Assembly (NCBI GenBank): GCA_037577475.1
Contig: CM075187.1
Location: 23,528,810-23,592,809, forward strand
DNA from: Chaunax sp. Z400
Lineage: Eukaryota; Chordata; Actinopteri; Lophiiformes; Chaunacidae
Length of the DNA: 64,000 bases
Direction of reading: 5' to 3'
Made by a program: the position numbers and the translations under genes. Positions 50,401 through 61,888 of the stretch are shown in pieces (within the stretch, counting starts at the first letter, position 1; each line of letters opens with the position of its first letter). The notes under the pieces are model-generated. The model saw nothing but the letters and a program-made list of their open reading frames with translations, ran no database searches and was not told the DNA's origin.

Positions 50401-53322
50401 AGTAATAGCAACATAGCATGTACCAAAAGTTTTTATTCATGCTAATCAGTTTGTAATGATTGACTAACCAGAATTAGTAAACGTAAAGACATGCACAACT
50501 CTTCATAAAGTCATTTACTTTTTGTTAAAACAGCTGCTAAATAAGGTACAAAAGACATTTGTGTCCTTTAGGCTGCGTTTCTCTGACATGCACTAATTGC
50601 AGCCAAACCAAAGACACATTCAAAGTTTTATTTTCCTTGATGTTGCGGTGGTTCAAGCTCAACTTTGAGGGTTAAAGCAGGCCTGAGGCTGACCTGGCAG
50701 TTTCTTTTTAACATCCCCACTTAAGGTCTCTTTTGTAGCTCCAGATGTTTTGCCTAGGTTTTTTTGTTTTGTTTGTTTGTGATCATGCCGACAAAAAGCC
50801 GCAGTCATAATGATGGAGAGGCAGAGCCACAGTGACATTGTTGCAGGGCCTTACAAAAGATCACTGTATGCTTAATGTGATTTAGCGCCGAGATTGTAAG
50901 AGGGGGCTCTATCACCTTTGAGAGGGAGGTTACCAAATTGAAATGCAAATCTTAACATTTTGGAATTCATTAGTGTCGACATGGCCCATTGGAACAACAA
51001 CAACAAATTGTTGAAGAGGGGTTGGGGGAGTTCTCATTTCTTGCAGATTCCTTCTCTGAAAGGCATTGAAAAGACATTTTGACTTTTATGTGATCTACTG
51101 TTGTCATCCTCTAATTTTCCTTGCGAATATTGATGTGAAGACGGTTATCAACCACAGGCTTGCTAGCTGTAAAGTTCCCATTTTGAGCAGGTGGCTTATC
51201 CCCTGCTGCACTGATGCTCCGGCACATGAGAGCATCTGCCAAGCAGTCAAGTAACACGCTCAGGTATGAGGTATGAGAAACAGTGGTTAAAATTGTGATG
51301 ACAGTATGATCTGTCATAATAATCTAATATAATTGTGTCTGTTGCAGCCTTTGCCTCTTTGCGTGACTTATCCAAGTTATAGCAAAAACTAGTTGGAACT
51401 TAATTACAAAAGTTGGAGTTTGGTCGGATTTCTTTTGAGATGAACGCTGTTGTAAAAAGCTTTAATGCTTTTTTTTTTTCTCCTTGACGGTTTATATCAT
51501 TCAGTTGTTCTGACATCCTCACAAACAATCCTCTGCACAAGCTTCCAACATACACACACACATGCACATCTTTCACTGACGCATTGCAAGTCCTGATCTG
51601 AATCTCCCGCACACACTTCCCCAGAGAATTGATTAAAATCAGAGAGAGACGGGCCTTGAACATAGCTGCTTTTGTCTGAACAAACAAAGGCTGCCGGTAA
51701 TTGGATTCACATTGTGAGAGGTATTTAAAACAGTCCGATAACTAGCACAAGCTGCCGACTTTTGCGGGGCATTTTGTGACCCAGTCACCTTAATTGGTCG
51801 AGCCCTGCTCCAACAGAGCACAGTTATATCAAGCAGCTCCTATTTAACCTCGGGGAACATTATTATGAGAAATCTGTGAGTCAGAGCGGGTTCAGAGGTC
51901 TTTCACCTCCTCTTCCGCTGTGGGTTCCTCTTTTTGGGGCACTTAAATGCACCATTAGCTCACCCTGCTTCGACAGCTATAAGTAGTGGTTTTGCAATAC
52001 ATTTTGGGTAAAAGTTCACTTTCTGTGCTGTATGTTTGGTTAAATGTAAAATACAGATTTTTTTTAAAGGCTTTGCAGGAGGCTGCCATGACCTATTGGA
52101 GTGTAACCCAAGCAGGCCAAATACCACAAGTTATAGATAATTAAACCAGTGAAGGGCTGATTAGAGGCAGCGAGACAAGAAATCAATGAAACATGGCCGG
52201 ACAAAGTGTGTCTGATTGTTTACATACTCTGGACAGGGAGGGAAAGGAAAAGAGAGAGGGAGAAATGACTGCCATTTTATATCTGGGTTTGAGGTGAACA
52301 AGATAGAGATCAACCCCAAATGGCTGCAGTCAGAGGGCCCGGGGCTCAGGGGATGCCATTGCCTTGCAATCCATCGCTCACCCAGACATAGACACTCCAT
52401 TACGCTGTCTCTGAACTTGGATTAAATCCCATTCCAACCCTGATTGTCTATCCACCTCTATCCATCCTGTTGACATTGGCCTCCCCTGGCTGAGGAGGCA
52501 GCTCTAGCTGAAGGGTCATGCTGAGTCACAGCCCGGCCTGCTGGATCCTGAAGGATTAGCCATAGTTAGCCAAAAGTGAGCAAAGGGGTGGATGATTGCA
52601 CCAAAACTCTGACAGATCTCTGGCTGCTCTGAGTGTATTTGCACAGTTGTCCCAGCGTAGTGATAAAAATTGTGAGGGCTCACTATCAGCCCAGGTTTGT
52701 TGAGTAAGGCTTTGCTTTTATAAGTGTCTTATCTGGGTTTTTCTACACATCAGACCCTTGTGTGTTTACGTTTTCATGTTAGCGTGTGTTCAGTATTATT
52801 TGCCTTGTGTGTTGGTCATTCAAGGGCAAAGAGAGTTCAACCTTGTCTCTGATGCACTTTGTACCATTTCCTGTTGGTCTCTGTTTCACTTGAGTGATGG
52901 CCAGACTTTTAGCTTTGGCGAAGATGGAAAGTTGATAGTCAATATGTGCAACTCGTGACTTAAGTAATGCTTTTGATCGCAAGATGATGATGAAGCCACC
53001 TAATCATTGCTGCACACATATTTGGTCTGTAAACAACCACCAGAGACAGGGAGTTCAGTTGAAACATCTCTGAGGTGAATTCTCACTTGTTTGTAAAACA
53101 ACTGTCTCAGCGAGTTTATGCTTGCATTTAGTGCTTGTGTTACAATCTGTGCAGAACACATTTGTCAGAAAACTGAACACAGAACAAACTTATTTTTACT
53201 GATGGCCTGAACACTAGAGGGATTTTTAGATATCAGTCTATAGAAGAACTGGGCAAATTATTGACAGACTTGGTGCTGATAACATTTATTGACACTTAAG
53301 TGGAAACATCAATATAGTACTT
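44410..53322. other. Long intronic stretch, no gene recognised
   Basis: No splice-flanked family exon and no recognised transposon. An A/T-rich patch lies at 44965-45105. The stretch 48540-49060 looks CNE-like. Confidence 0.4.
48540..49060. promoter_or_regulatory. Candidate conserved non-coding region
   Basis: Repeat-free stretch with motif-like blocks (CTTTAATTAAATGCC, CCTTTAATGCAGTG, GCACTCATTAATGATG, CAGCAATCATTCAG, GGCACTCATTATGCACAC). Judged from composition only. Confidence 0.25.
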
Positions 53323-53770
53323 GGGGGTGTAACGGTATGCAAAAATCACGGTTCGATACATGGCTGTGTCTTTAACTGAAAAAGTAAATTTTACAAAAGT
53401 AAATCAAAATAAACACTGTTAACAAACAATAAACCCTGCATTCTCAACAACAGAACGGTCACATTTCTGCTGCTATAAACACCAATGGGGTTTGTTATTG
53501 CTTTAGCATGATCTGAATTATTAGCAAGAGGCTGCTTAAATGTCACGGGGAGCTGGGTTTGAACTGTGCTCACTTTTTTCACAACTAATGTTAACACTCG
53601 GGTGATGCCGTTTCAAAGGTTAGTTAGCATGTTCGATGTGCTACCAGCTACATACCCGATTGTCTGCATACGGCTTTGGTACGATCTACCATCTTTGTCC
53701 GTCGTCATTATAGTTGACTGTGAAACTGAAGTGTTCCCACACAGCTGCAGTCGCCATGACCACAAGCCCT
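53323..53770 (-). pseudogene. hAT/ZBED transposase relic (BED finger)
   Basis: On the minus strand from about 53745 downward the sequence reads CVWEHFSFTVNYNDDGQ, the aromatic start of a BED zinc finger. It is followed by VDRTKAVCRQSGM, where the family usually has a second Cys and this copy has Ser. After frame breaks, TSNMLTNL and then RHHPSVN supply the histidine part (53599-53610 on the + strand). This order is typical of ZBED-like hAT transposases. Only about 200 bp further is GGGGTGTAACGGTATGC (from 53325), which resembles a transposon terminus. Most of the catalytic domain is therefore missing, and the element is an internally deleted, frameshifted relic. Confidence 0.65.
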
Positions 53771-54334
53771 CACGTATAAATGATGCTAAATACGTTACTT
53801 ACTTATTTACATTGTAAAATGGTCACACTTTGGTTAGCTTTAAGCACCAAAACTTAAATTTAAACTAAAATTCAGCAAAAGGTCTTGGTTTCGATTAAAA
53901 TAGGTATGTTAATTTGGTAAATTGCCTAAGTTAAGTAAGACACATAAGTATTTAAGTCACAGTGGTCAAGAGAAAAGTGCCAGAGATCACACAGGACCTC
54001 CACACAAGAAAGAAGTCATTTCATCCAAAACCATTATTTATTTATCCCAGATTGACACAGAAACAAATGAAATCAGATATACATGTTTAGAAGTAATCAT
54101 ATTCCATCTTTTTCATGCTAATTAGATGGAGTTAACATAATGTTGCCTTGAAACATAACCAGAATCACAGCATCCAGATGGCTATACTATAGAACCTGAA
54201 CAATACAGTCATACAAATTATTATGGGATTATATTATGGGATTGACGATATTGACACGTCAGATTAAAGGCAATTTTCAGTTCCATGTTATTTGACAATT
54301 AAATATGATGGCTTTATGGATTTTTATGACTTGT
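53771..54334. other. Intronic sequence, possible repeat debris
   Basis: Contains TTTGGTTAGCTTTAAGCACCAAAAC, a phrase reminiscent of fish repeats. No gene recognised. Confidence 0.3.
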
Positions 54335-54515
54335 GTCATTAAGTGCCATTTGGTCAGCTGTTTAATTTTTAATGGGGATTAGCATTTATGAACCAAATGA
54401 TACTGACAGCTGTCATAAAGATTTATAAAGATTCTGTCATGTTCATGACAGGTCTCATGTCACAGCTATGACAGTGTCATAGTCTTATGCACTCCACTTC
54501 AAATAAAGTGTTTTC
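54335..54515. repeat. ATGACA/TGTCAT-rich interspersed repeat
   Basis: Repeated TGTCAT/ATGACA units in both orientations (TTGTGTCATTAAG, CAGCTGTCATAAAG, TGTCATGTTCATGACAGG, ATGACAGTGTCATAG) ending in CACTTCAAATAAAGTG. This pattern matches a class of short fish interspersed repeats, probably non-autonomous DNA transposons. Confidence 0.5.
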
Positions 54516-54819
54516 CAGCCATCTGTTTGCTGGTTAGGCAGATTAAATTTATTGTCAAATGGCTGTGAAGTAAAAAAACAAAAAAACAAAAAAAGAGAAT
54601 TTACCTCAACTGACGGGGAATAACTTTCAGTGATCGTGCAGGACTTCTTCCTTGCTGTTCAACTAAAGCACTGCTCAGCAGACACGTGTCCAGTGCTGCC
54701 ACTGCTGGACAAAATATATATATTTACAAGTCTACCTTAATCTGTGTTGCAGCAATCTGTTGCCTGTCAGAAGACAACTGGATCATGTTTTCAGTGGTCA
54801 AAGTTACAATTGTGCAGCT

Positions 54820-55347
54820 CCATCCGTCCATCCATTTTCTTCCTCTTATCTGGGGTCAGGTCGCTGTGGCAACACGCAAACAAGGTTATTCCAAATGTCG
54901 CTCTCACTGGCAACATTTTCCAGTTCCTCCTGTGGGATCCCAAGGCCTTCAACCCTGATGAAATATGTAATCCGTCTTGCGACTACTGGGTCTCCTCCCA
55001 CTTGTACATGTCTGTAAAACCTCCAAAGCACCCTGGGTGGATCCTCATCAGATGCCCGAACCACCTCAACTGACTCTTTTCGAAGCGAAGGAGCAGGGGC
55101 TCTATTCCGAGCTCCCTCCGGATGTCCGAGCTCCTCACCCTATCTCTAAGGCTGAGCCCAGCCACCCTATGAAGGAAATTCATCATATGCCGCTTGTATC
55201 CACGATCTTATTCTTTCGGTCACTACCAAGAGCTTATGAGCATAGGTGAGGGTTGGCGGCTATTGACTGGTAAATCAAGAGCTTTGCCTTATGGCTCTCT
55301 CCACCATGACGGTACGATACAGCACCTGCAATGCCGCTGACGCTGCA
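54820..55347 (-). mobile_element. Rex3-like RTE LINE, 3' fragment
   Basis: Minus-strand copy of the same family as 30600-31484. The 3' end is at 54820 with GGATGGA units. Reading minus, one sees MMNFLHRVAGLSLRDRVRSS, LGIEPLLLRFEKSQLRWFGH, LMRIHPG and, in another frame, LGIPQEELENVASESDIW. It is 5'-truncated near the GCAGCGTC block at about 55347 and carries frameshifts and stops. Confidence 0.85.
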
Positions 55348-58300
55348 ATAGTGCAAATCATTTTATAATGTATAATTGAGACCGCTCAGACACAGACTCT
55401 TTGAGGTTGAATTTGGAGATGGGAGATTGAATCGGAAAGTCCGGCACACAAGATGATGCGCTTTCCAACCAAGTAGTCTTGAATGTTGGCGAAACATCCA
55501 CTTTATTGTGAAAGATGCCAGGTTAAAAAAGGACTTATGAATAGTTTGTCAAGAACTTTTAAGGGGACAGTTTGTCAAAATGTCAAAGATTTTCTTTCCT
55601 TGAATAGAGAAATACAATGAAAACATTATTTATACTGCATTAGATCCCGTAATTTGTTTTGAGCAAGGTAGTAAATCAGATTGCACTGTGCTTCACTCTC
55701 TGATTTTCCGTGATGAGACTGAATTGTATCTAAAATTCGACTTAATTTTAATATTATACATCTACTACAATGTAATGATAGCAGGCATACCCTTTTCCAA
55801 TTAATAGTCAACAGGTTCTCACCACGCCCTATATTAGACACAATATGATAAATATGTATGCTTCTAATTATTCTATGTGCATTATTAATCGCACCAAAAT
55901 ATCCCTCCAAGAGGATCTCATTAGGGCAGGAAATTAGTCAAAGCAAATACCCCTCCTCGTTGAAAAAGCATTTTTAAACATCATCCATGTTTCCTCTCAT
56001 TTTGCCAGTGCTGAACTTCATAAACTCTGAATGTGTTCATTAAAATTAGTATTTCCTCAAACTGAGCAGACTGGAGAAATTATACGTGATTAAATATTAG
56101 CTTGAATATAATTAGCATTTATTAGCAAACTCTGCTACGGCAGATAATGAAAATCTTAATGAAATGCTTTGTAGAATTTTGTTTCAGGGGGGTGTGATTT
56201 TTTTTTTCCTCAGAATTGTTCTCAGCATGCCTGAACCCAAAATACAATATATGTACATGTTTTGTGTTGAGTTATAATTTAGACAGCTGCTATAATTGTA
56301 ACAATTTACTATTAGACCCCGTCATTCAGACGGTGGTTGAGTCTTTCTGCACAACAGTCTACAGTGAGTTTAATGGCTTTCTCAGTCTGGTAGAGCTATT
56401 ACCAAATCCAACACAGACCATTAGGCCGCATGGGCTTAATTGCACATTAATTGGATAATTAGTCCTGCACTTTGTTTTCTCCCATTTTCTCAAATCTTCT
56501 CTCTCATTTCAGCAAGCGGTCAGTCATTCGCTAGATTTCCCTTTTTTCCATAATGTTTTTCAGCACAGCGAGAGAATACAGAAGGTGGAGCAGTCATCCT
56601 GTGGCAAGAGATTTGCCGTGGGGTGGGGTTGCTCCATGTGGGTGTGAAGCCAAGACTGAGAGGATTGATGGAGGCCCAGGTTGTCCTCCTCCTGTGCTGT
56701 CATGTTGAGCCACAATACATGCTGTGTTTGTGTCTCCGCCAGCACACAAACCAGGAAGAGACATGCATAGTAAAATAGGCGACTCTAGTGCACAAGGTGC
56801 ATTATTTATGAACTTTTTAAAGAGATTTTATTCATCCCTTCCTCGTATTTCTCCCTGCCATTATTGTCTGTGCTTTAGGCGTGTGTCTCAGCACTCTTAG
56901 ATTGCTACCATTAAACCCAGGGAGCCATCTGATGGAGTTATCAAAGTAAATGTTTGGCACATTTGATAGCGTTTGAAATATCCTCCTGTAATAAAGCTCT
57001 CCGGGGAGAAAGAGGGACAGGCTTTTCATGCAAATAGCAGGTTTTCTGATATCTCACAGCGTCGAAATATCCACATTTATCTCAGTGCTGTCAACCAACA
57101 AACGGAGCACCTCCCGATACGGAGGCTGATGTTTGCTGAGATGGGAGGCTGAGGGAAAGTGTTTTCCATATGGCGTTGGGGCCAGGCAGCACTTAATGAA
57201 ATCATTATCTTAAATTTACAAGCAATTAATCTACCAAGCTGCAGTTTAAATTTAGTGTGGTTTTACTATGCAGACGATATACATGTGGAGCCAGTCAATT
57301 AGAAAAGGTGAAGATGTGGATGAGAAACATTAAGCCATATTTTTAGAATGTAAAGAGTCTGGATGCATTCTGCATTTTCATAATGCTTGGTAATTTTGTG
57401 ATAGACGGCAAATTGGGCTGTCTTAATGAGCGAAGCTTCCCCGTCCTCTACCAGACCCTGATTGGTCTCCCACTGATTAGACAAGTTAAAGCTCAGTCCT
57501 TTATTATTCCCAGGAGGAAGCGGTGCTTGCTTTTGTCTCTTGGCTAATAATAGCCATAAAGTATGATCATTCCAAAGTGTTAAAATGCTCTTTATAAACA
57601 TCGGCCTGTTTTCGTTTTGTTTATTATTCATCTCATCCAATTACCATTCTAAAAGGGGAGTCTTTCTTGCCAGGCGCTGAGGGAGAGGGAGATTAAAAGG
57701 CAATGAGGAAACAGCTGTGTCTCTGCTTTGCCACAAATCTGCATCTCATTCTTACTACTGGCATCCAAATAGACAGCGCCTACAATGCAGGGAAAAAAGT
57801 AAAACACCGAGGCGCGTAGGGCGAGCAAATAGAGGGAAGGGTTACCATAGAAACACATACCTCACATGGGTTTATGGGCTGCATCCTATCATATGCTATC
57901 AATTACCATAAATCTTCTGGCAGCGAGGGCGGTGGTTAAGGTGCGCCTCAGCAGTGAATGACAATGTGTTGATCTCTACATATCTGGAGAGATGCATGCA
58001 GGCTCTTTAAATCAAGAGGAAAATGGCTTCTGATTTAGCTTGTGACAATAGAAAGATGGAGAGTGCCTCTAATGCGTTTCCTTTCATGAGCCTGTATGCA
58101 AACAGATATTGAAAATCAGAAAGAGGAGGCTGGCTGCCTTTCTTGTATATTCATGCCATTGTGGAGATGAATGATTGCAAAATCAAAACTTAGTGGAAAG
58201 CATAATGCGCCATAGAGCTATACATTTATGCCTGATAATCTTTGACTGGGTGTCATCATGCTTATTCCATTCACTCTTCATACAGCTGCCTGCCTGCACA

Positions 58301-59469
58301 TAAAAAGCCAGCAGTGAGAATTGTGACAGAGCACAGCGGTGCATCAGTGCAATTTCCACAAATGGCATCTTTTCCCAAGCTCCCATCCTCTCGACCTCTG
58401 GCGCTGAGAGCATTATCAGATGTGTTTGAGCAGCTCCCATCAGCACGACCCCAGTGGGCGGTACAGATATCGAGTGACCTTTTCCGCATGGCTCCCCGAT
58501 ATTAACGCAATCTCTCCGCCTTATTACCATGGGAACATTTCACAGAGTATTAGACTTAATAAATGACTTTTTCCTTGGCTTGCATCTCTCTTCTGCCGCC
58601 GCCATCTTTCTCGCCCGTTCTGTCCTGCCCTGCTCCACTCGTGTTCCCTGCTCCTGAGCCGATAACCTAAACTCCCCGGGGACCGAGCCTCCATAATCGC
58701 TTCAGTTCATGGCCCTCTAATTCCAGCAGAATTGCTTAATTGGTATGTGTTCTACATAACTGTTGGAGTATTAGACTCACAAATGAAGGTTAGAACCTCA
58801 GTGCTTGTAATCGACTGAAAGAAATTGATTTGTGCTCAGCTGCCCTTCTGGGACGAGACTTTATGGTTCTCTGAAGAAATGAAGCTTTTATAATTGTGTG
58901 TTCCCCCCCACCACCCCCACCTCCTCTCTCCTCTCCTCTCCTGTCCTCTCTCTCTTTCTCATTTCCTCTCTGCTAACTGCTTTGTTGACATTCATCAAAA
59001 AGTAAGACACTGACAGTTTGAAGGTGATATATCAGTTCTTCCATGTTATAGTGCATGTGGCGTACCGTGCATAAGATCCCCGGGTGTATACCAGGTTAGA
59101 ATCCTGAGCAGTAAATATCTAGGTGTCTTTCCCCCCCCCACAGGGAAATCAAGTAATAGCTTAGGCACTCTGTCAATGGAAATCTGATTGCATTATGTGT
59201 GATCATGTAGAAGGCGTGAAGCGGCATCGTATTAACTAAACCTGACCAACGAGCATAAATTGTCTTATGATTGATCTTCTTGGATTGTTTGACACTTAAA
59301 GTCTTTGCATCAATAGCTGAATGTGTGTGATTAACTAGGGCTTTGTCACGGCTTAGGGCAGAACAAGTTAAGTGGTCAGCATGTGGAATTGCATCAATAG
59401 GGATCTATCCTAGCAGAGATATTCTAATAGTAGTAGAGATATGCCACTCCCAGAACCTCCAGGTATATA
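55348..59469. other. Intronic sequence, no gene recognised
   Basis: Mostly repeat-free with TAAT-rich patches. A CT-rich tract lies at 58920-58965 and a C-run near 59132-59140. No supported exon. Confidence 0.4.
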
Positions 59470-60075
59470 GGGGGCGCTCGCGAGGTAGTCCAAAATGAAT
59501 GGGAAGCTATACAATTAAACGTGTTTAGGGGGGGGGGAGAAATATTTTTCTAACAACTTTCATTATGTTTTTGATATAATGGGTTGATACAATGAATATA
59601 ATTCCATTAGATATTTTTTGCTGCTCCAATTGTTGTGAAATACCGTTATTTAAGTCGTAGCTCTGGTCGCACCACAGATCACTTTACGGCATGAAGAGTC
59701 GGTGGAATATCTCTTATCTACATTAACAAGATCTACATTTGGCTGAAGGTCCTCCTGGTCCTCCTTTAGGTATTCATTCGATTTCATTTCAAAAATGTCT
59801 GTAGGCTCCGAGGAAGGATGTCGGATCGCAATCAGTCATAAATCCTCAACTGACCAATCAGCTTTCATTAGCCGAATGCTAGCGGTTTGTAGGCAAAATC
59901 GTCTTCTGTGTAAGAAAAATCAAAGAACATCGATGTGTTTTCACTTTACTTCTGATATATAATTGATACTATATTTGCACAAATTTTTTTTTTTTTATCT
60001 AGAAATAGGTGGAAATAATTGTTTTATCTCCATTCACTCCCATTCATTTAGGACTCCTTTGCTAGCGCCCTCTAG
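59470..60075. mobile_element. MITE-like element with ~45-bp inverted repeats
   Basis: The left end (GGGGCGCTCGCGAGGTAGTC then CAAAATGAATGGGA) is mirrored by the right end (TCCCATTCATTTAGGACTCC then TTTGCTAGCGCCCTCTAG). The arms share GCGCT-GC, AGTCC and AAATGAATGGGA in the same order. The element is about 600 bp and has no open frame with a transposase signature, so it is non-autonomous. Its centre contains a G-run (59527-59535) and a T-run (59986-59997). Confidence 0.7.
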
Positions 60076-61373
60076 GTGAATTGCAGCTGATTTTGGTACA
60101 AAGGAGTTGACAGGGAGTGAACAGGCTGTATGTAGAATGGCTGTGATTGTACTTTTAAAAGAGACACTAGGACACATCAGCAAGTTTTTCTTATTACATT
60201 TAATAAGCTTACATCCACTGTATAGAGGACTGTATGTCACCAGTGATGGGAAGTACATTGAATAAAGTGGTTAGGAGATAACACAGACTGAACAGAATCA
60301 TTCCCCTTACATCAGTGAGGATGAAGACACCCCGCAGGACTGTTTTGTTGTCTGGCTAGCGTCTCACACGACAACTCCCTCCCACTCAGGTGACCGTACA
60401 TTATTTATGCCTGCTCTCCAGGTGGTCAGACTCAGATGTGCTCAGTGCAGAGGTTTGCTCAACGCAAAATCACGTCCCACGCTTGTGCTAATGTCACCAG
60501 GCGATTGAAGAGGAGCGAGAGCTGGCAGGTGTTGTTTACAAAGGAGAGCACCCTAAACCGCAAGCCACCCTGTAACCAGATGCTCATTTGATTATGGAGT
60601 GGCGTGTGAGAGAGTGTGTGTGAATGCATGGAGCAGGTGAGGTGGCAGATTTAAAGTCAATTAAGTGAAACAGAGATGTGTGTCGCATGCATTCATTCAT
60701 GTTTTGTCCAAATGAGGGCGTCATCTTTGAGACTGACGAGGCTTTTCTGAACATGGGGGTGGTTTCCGCGGGAGATGGGGTGTGTTTGCTCACTGTGGAG
60801 GTATTTTTGCCAGATGAGACCATGATTCTTCTTGGGGCAAATTAATCCGTGTGAGGTTTTTTTTTTTCTGTTTTAGGTGTGACCTCACATTGGCTTTAAG
60901 TGCTATCTGTTTGTGTAGAGATCATTTTCAATGCAATTAGCACGTTCGCTAGTTAATTTTTGAGATGAACCATTTGTGAAATTCCTATATTTTAAAATAA
61001 CAATTTGGATGATAGTTGATAGTAGTAGCATGACAGTTGATGTTGCTGATGTTTGTTGGTTGTTTTTATTATTTATTACCCTTTTACACCAGTGACACAG
61101 ATAAATCTTTACTATAAAAACAGAAGAGAGCTGTTTTTCAGCCCTCCATTACACCATCTTTGAAAGTGCTCAAATGAAATCATCCTATTTTATGAAACAA
61201 ACTTTATTATAAATTTCTTTCACATAAAAAGAGTCTGTTTTGTTTTATTGCACATTTAATGCCTCAAAAACCCTTTTAGAATGATGCCTAGTTGATGACA
61301 AGGATTTCTCACCACTTGCATGGCCTTAAAAACTGATAGTAGGATTGTCATGAGCCAGTACCTCATGAATGTC
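60076..61373. other. Intronic sequence, no gene recognised
   Basis: No splice-supported coding segment. A T-run lies at 60859-60869. Confidence 0.4.
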
Positions 61374-61888
61374 ATCCATCCATTTTCTTCCACTGATCCG
61401 GGTCCGGGTCGCAGGGGCAGCAGTCTCAGCAGTCTCAGCAGAGAAGCCCAGACCTCCCTCCCCCCCAGCCACCTCCTCCAGCTATTTCTGAAGGTACACC
61501 AAGGCGTTCCTATGCCAGGCGAGTGATATAATCCCTCAAGCATGTCCTGGGTCTACACCTGGGTCTCCTCCCCAGTGGGACATGACCAGAATACCTCCCC
61601 TGGGAGGTGTCCAGGGGGCATCCTAACCAAATGCCCGAACCACCTCTACTCTGAGCCCCTACCGAATGACTGAGCTCCTCACTCTATCTCTAAGGGTGAG
61701 CCCAGACACATGGCAGAGGAAGCTCATTTCAGCCGCTTTCATCCGCGATCTCGTTCTTTCAGTCATCACCCAGAGCTCATGAGCATAGGTGAGGGTAGGA
61801 ACATAGATTGACGGCTAACGTAGATTGATTAGCTCCCTTTTCACCACAACAGATCGGTATCGTCCATCAATCTCCTGCTCCATCCTCC
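61374..61888 (-). mobile_element. Rex3-like RTE LINE, 3' fragment
   Basis: Third copy of the family. Its 3' end, with ATCCATCCATTTTCTTCC, is at 61374. Minus-strand blocks include GGREVWASLLRLL and LLPLRPGPG, and nucleotide landmarks such as the CCACCTCCTCCAG and GACATGACCAGAATACC segments. A duplicated CAGTCTCAG unit (61422-61441) and an internal deletion near 61855 show decay. Confidence 0.85.
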
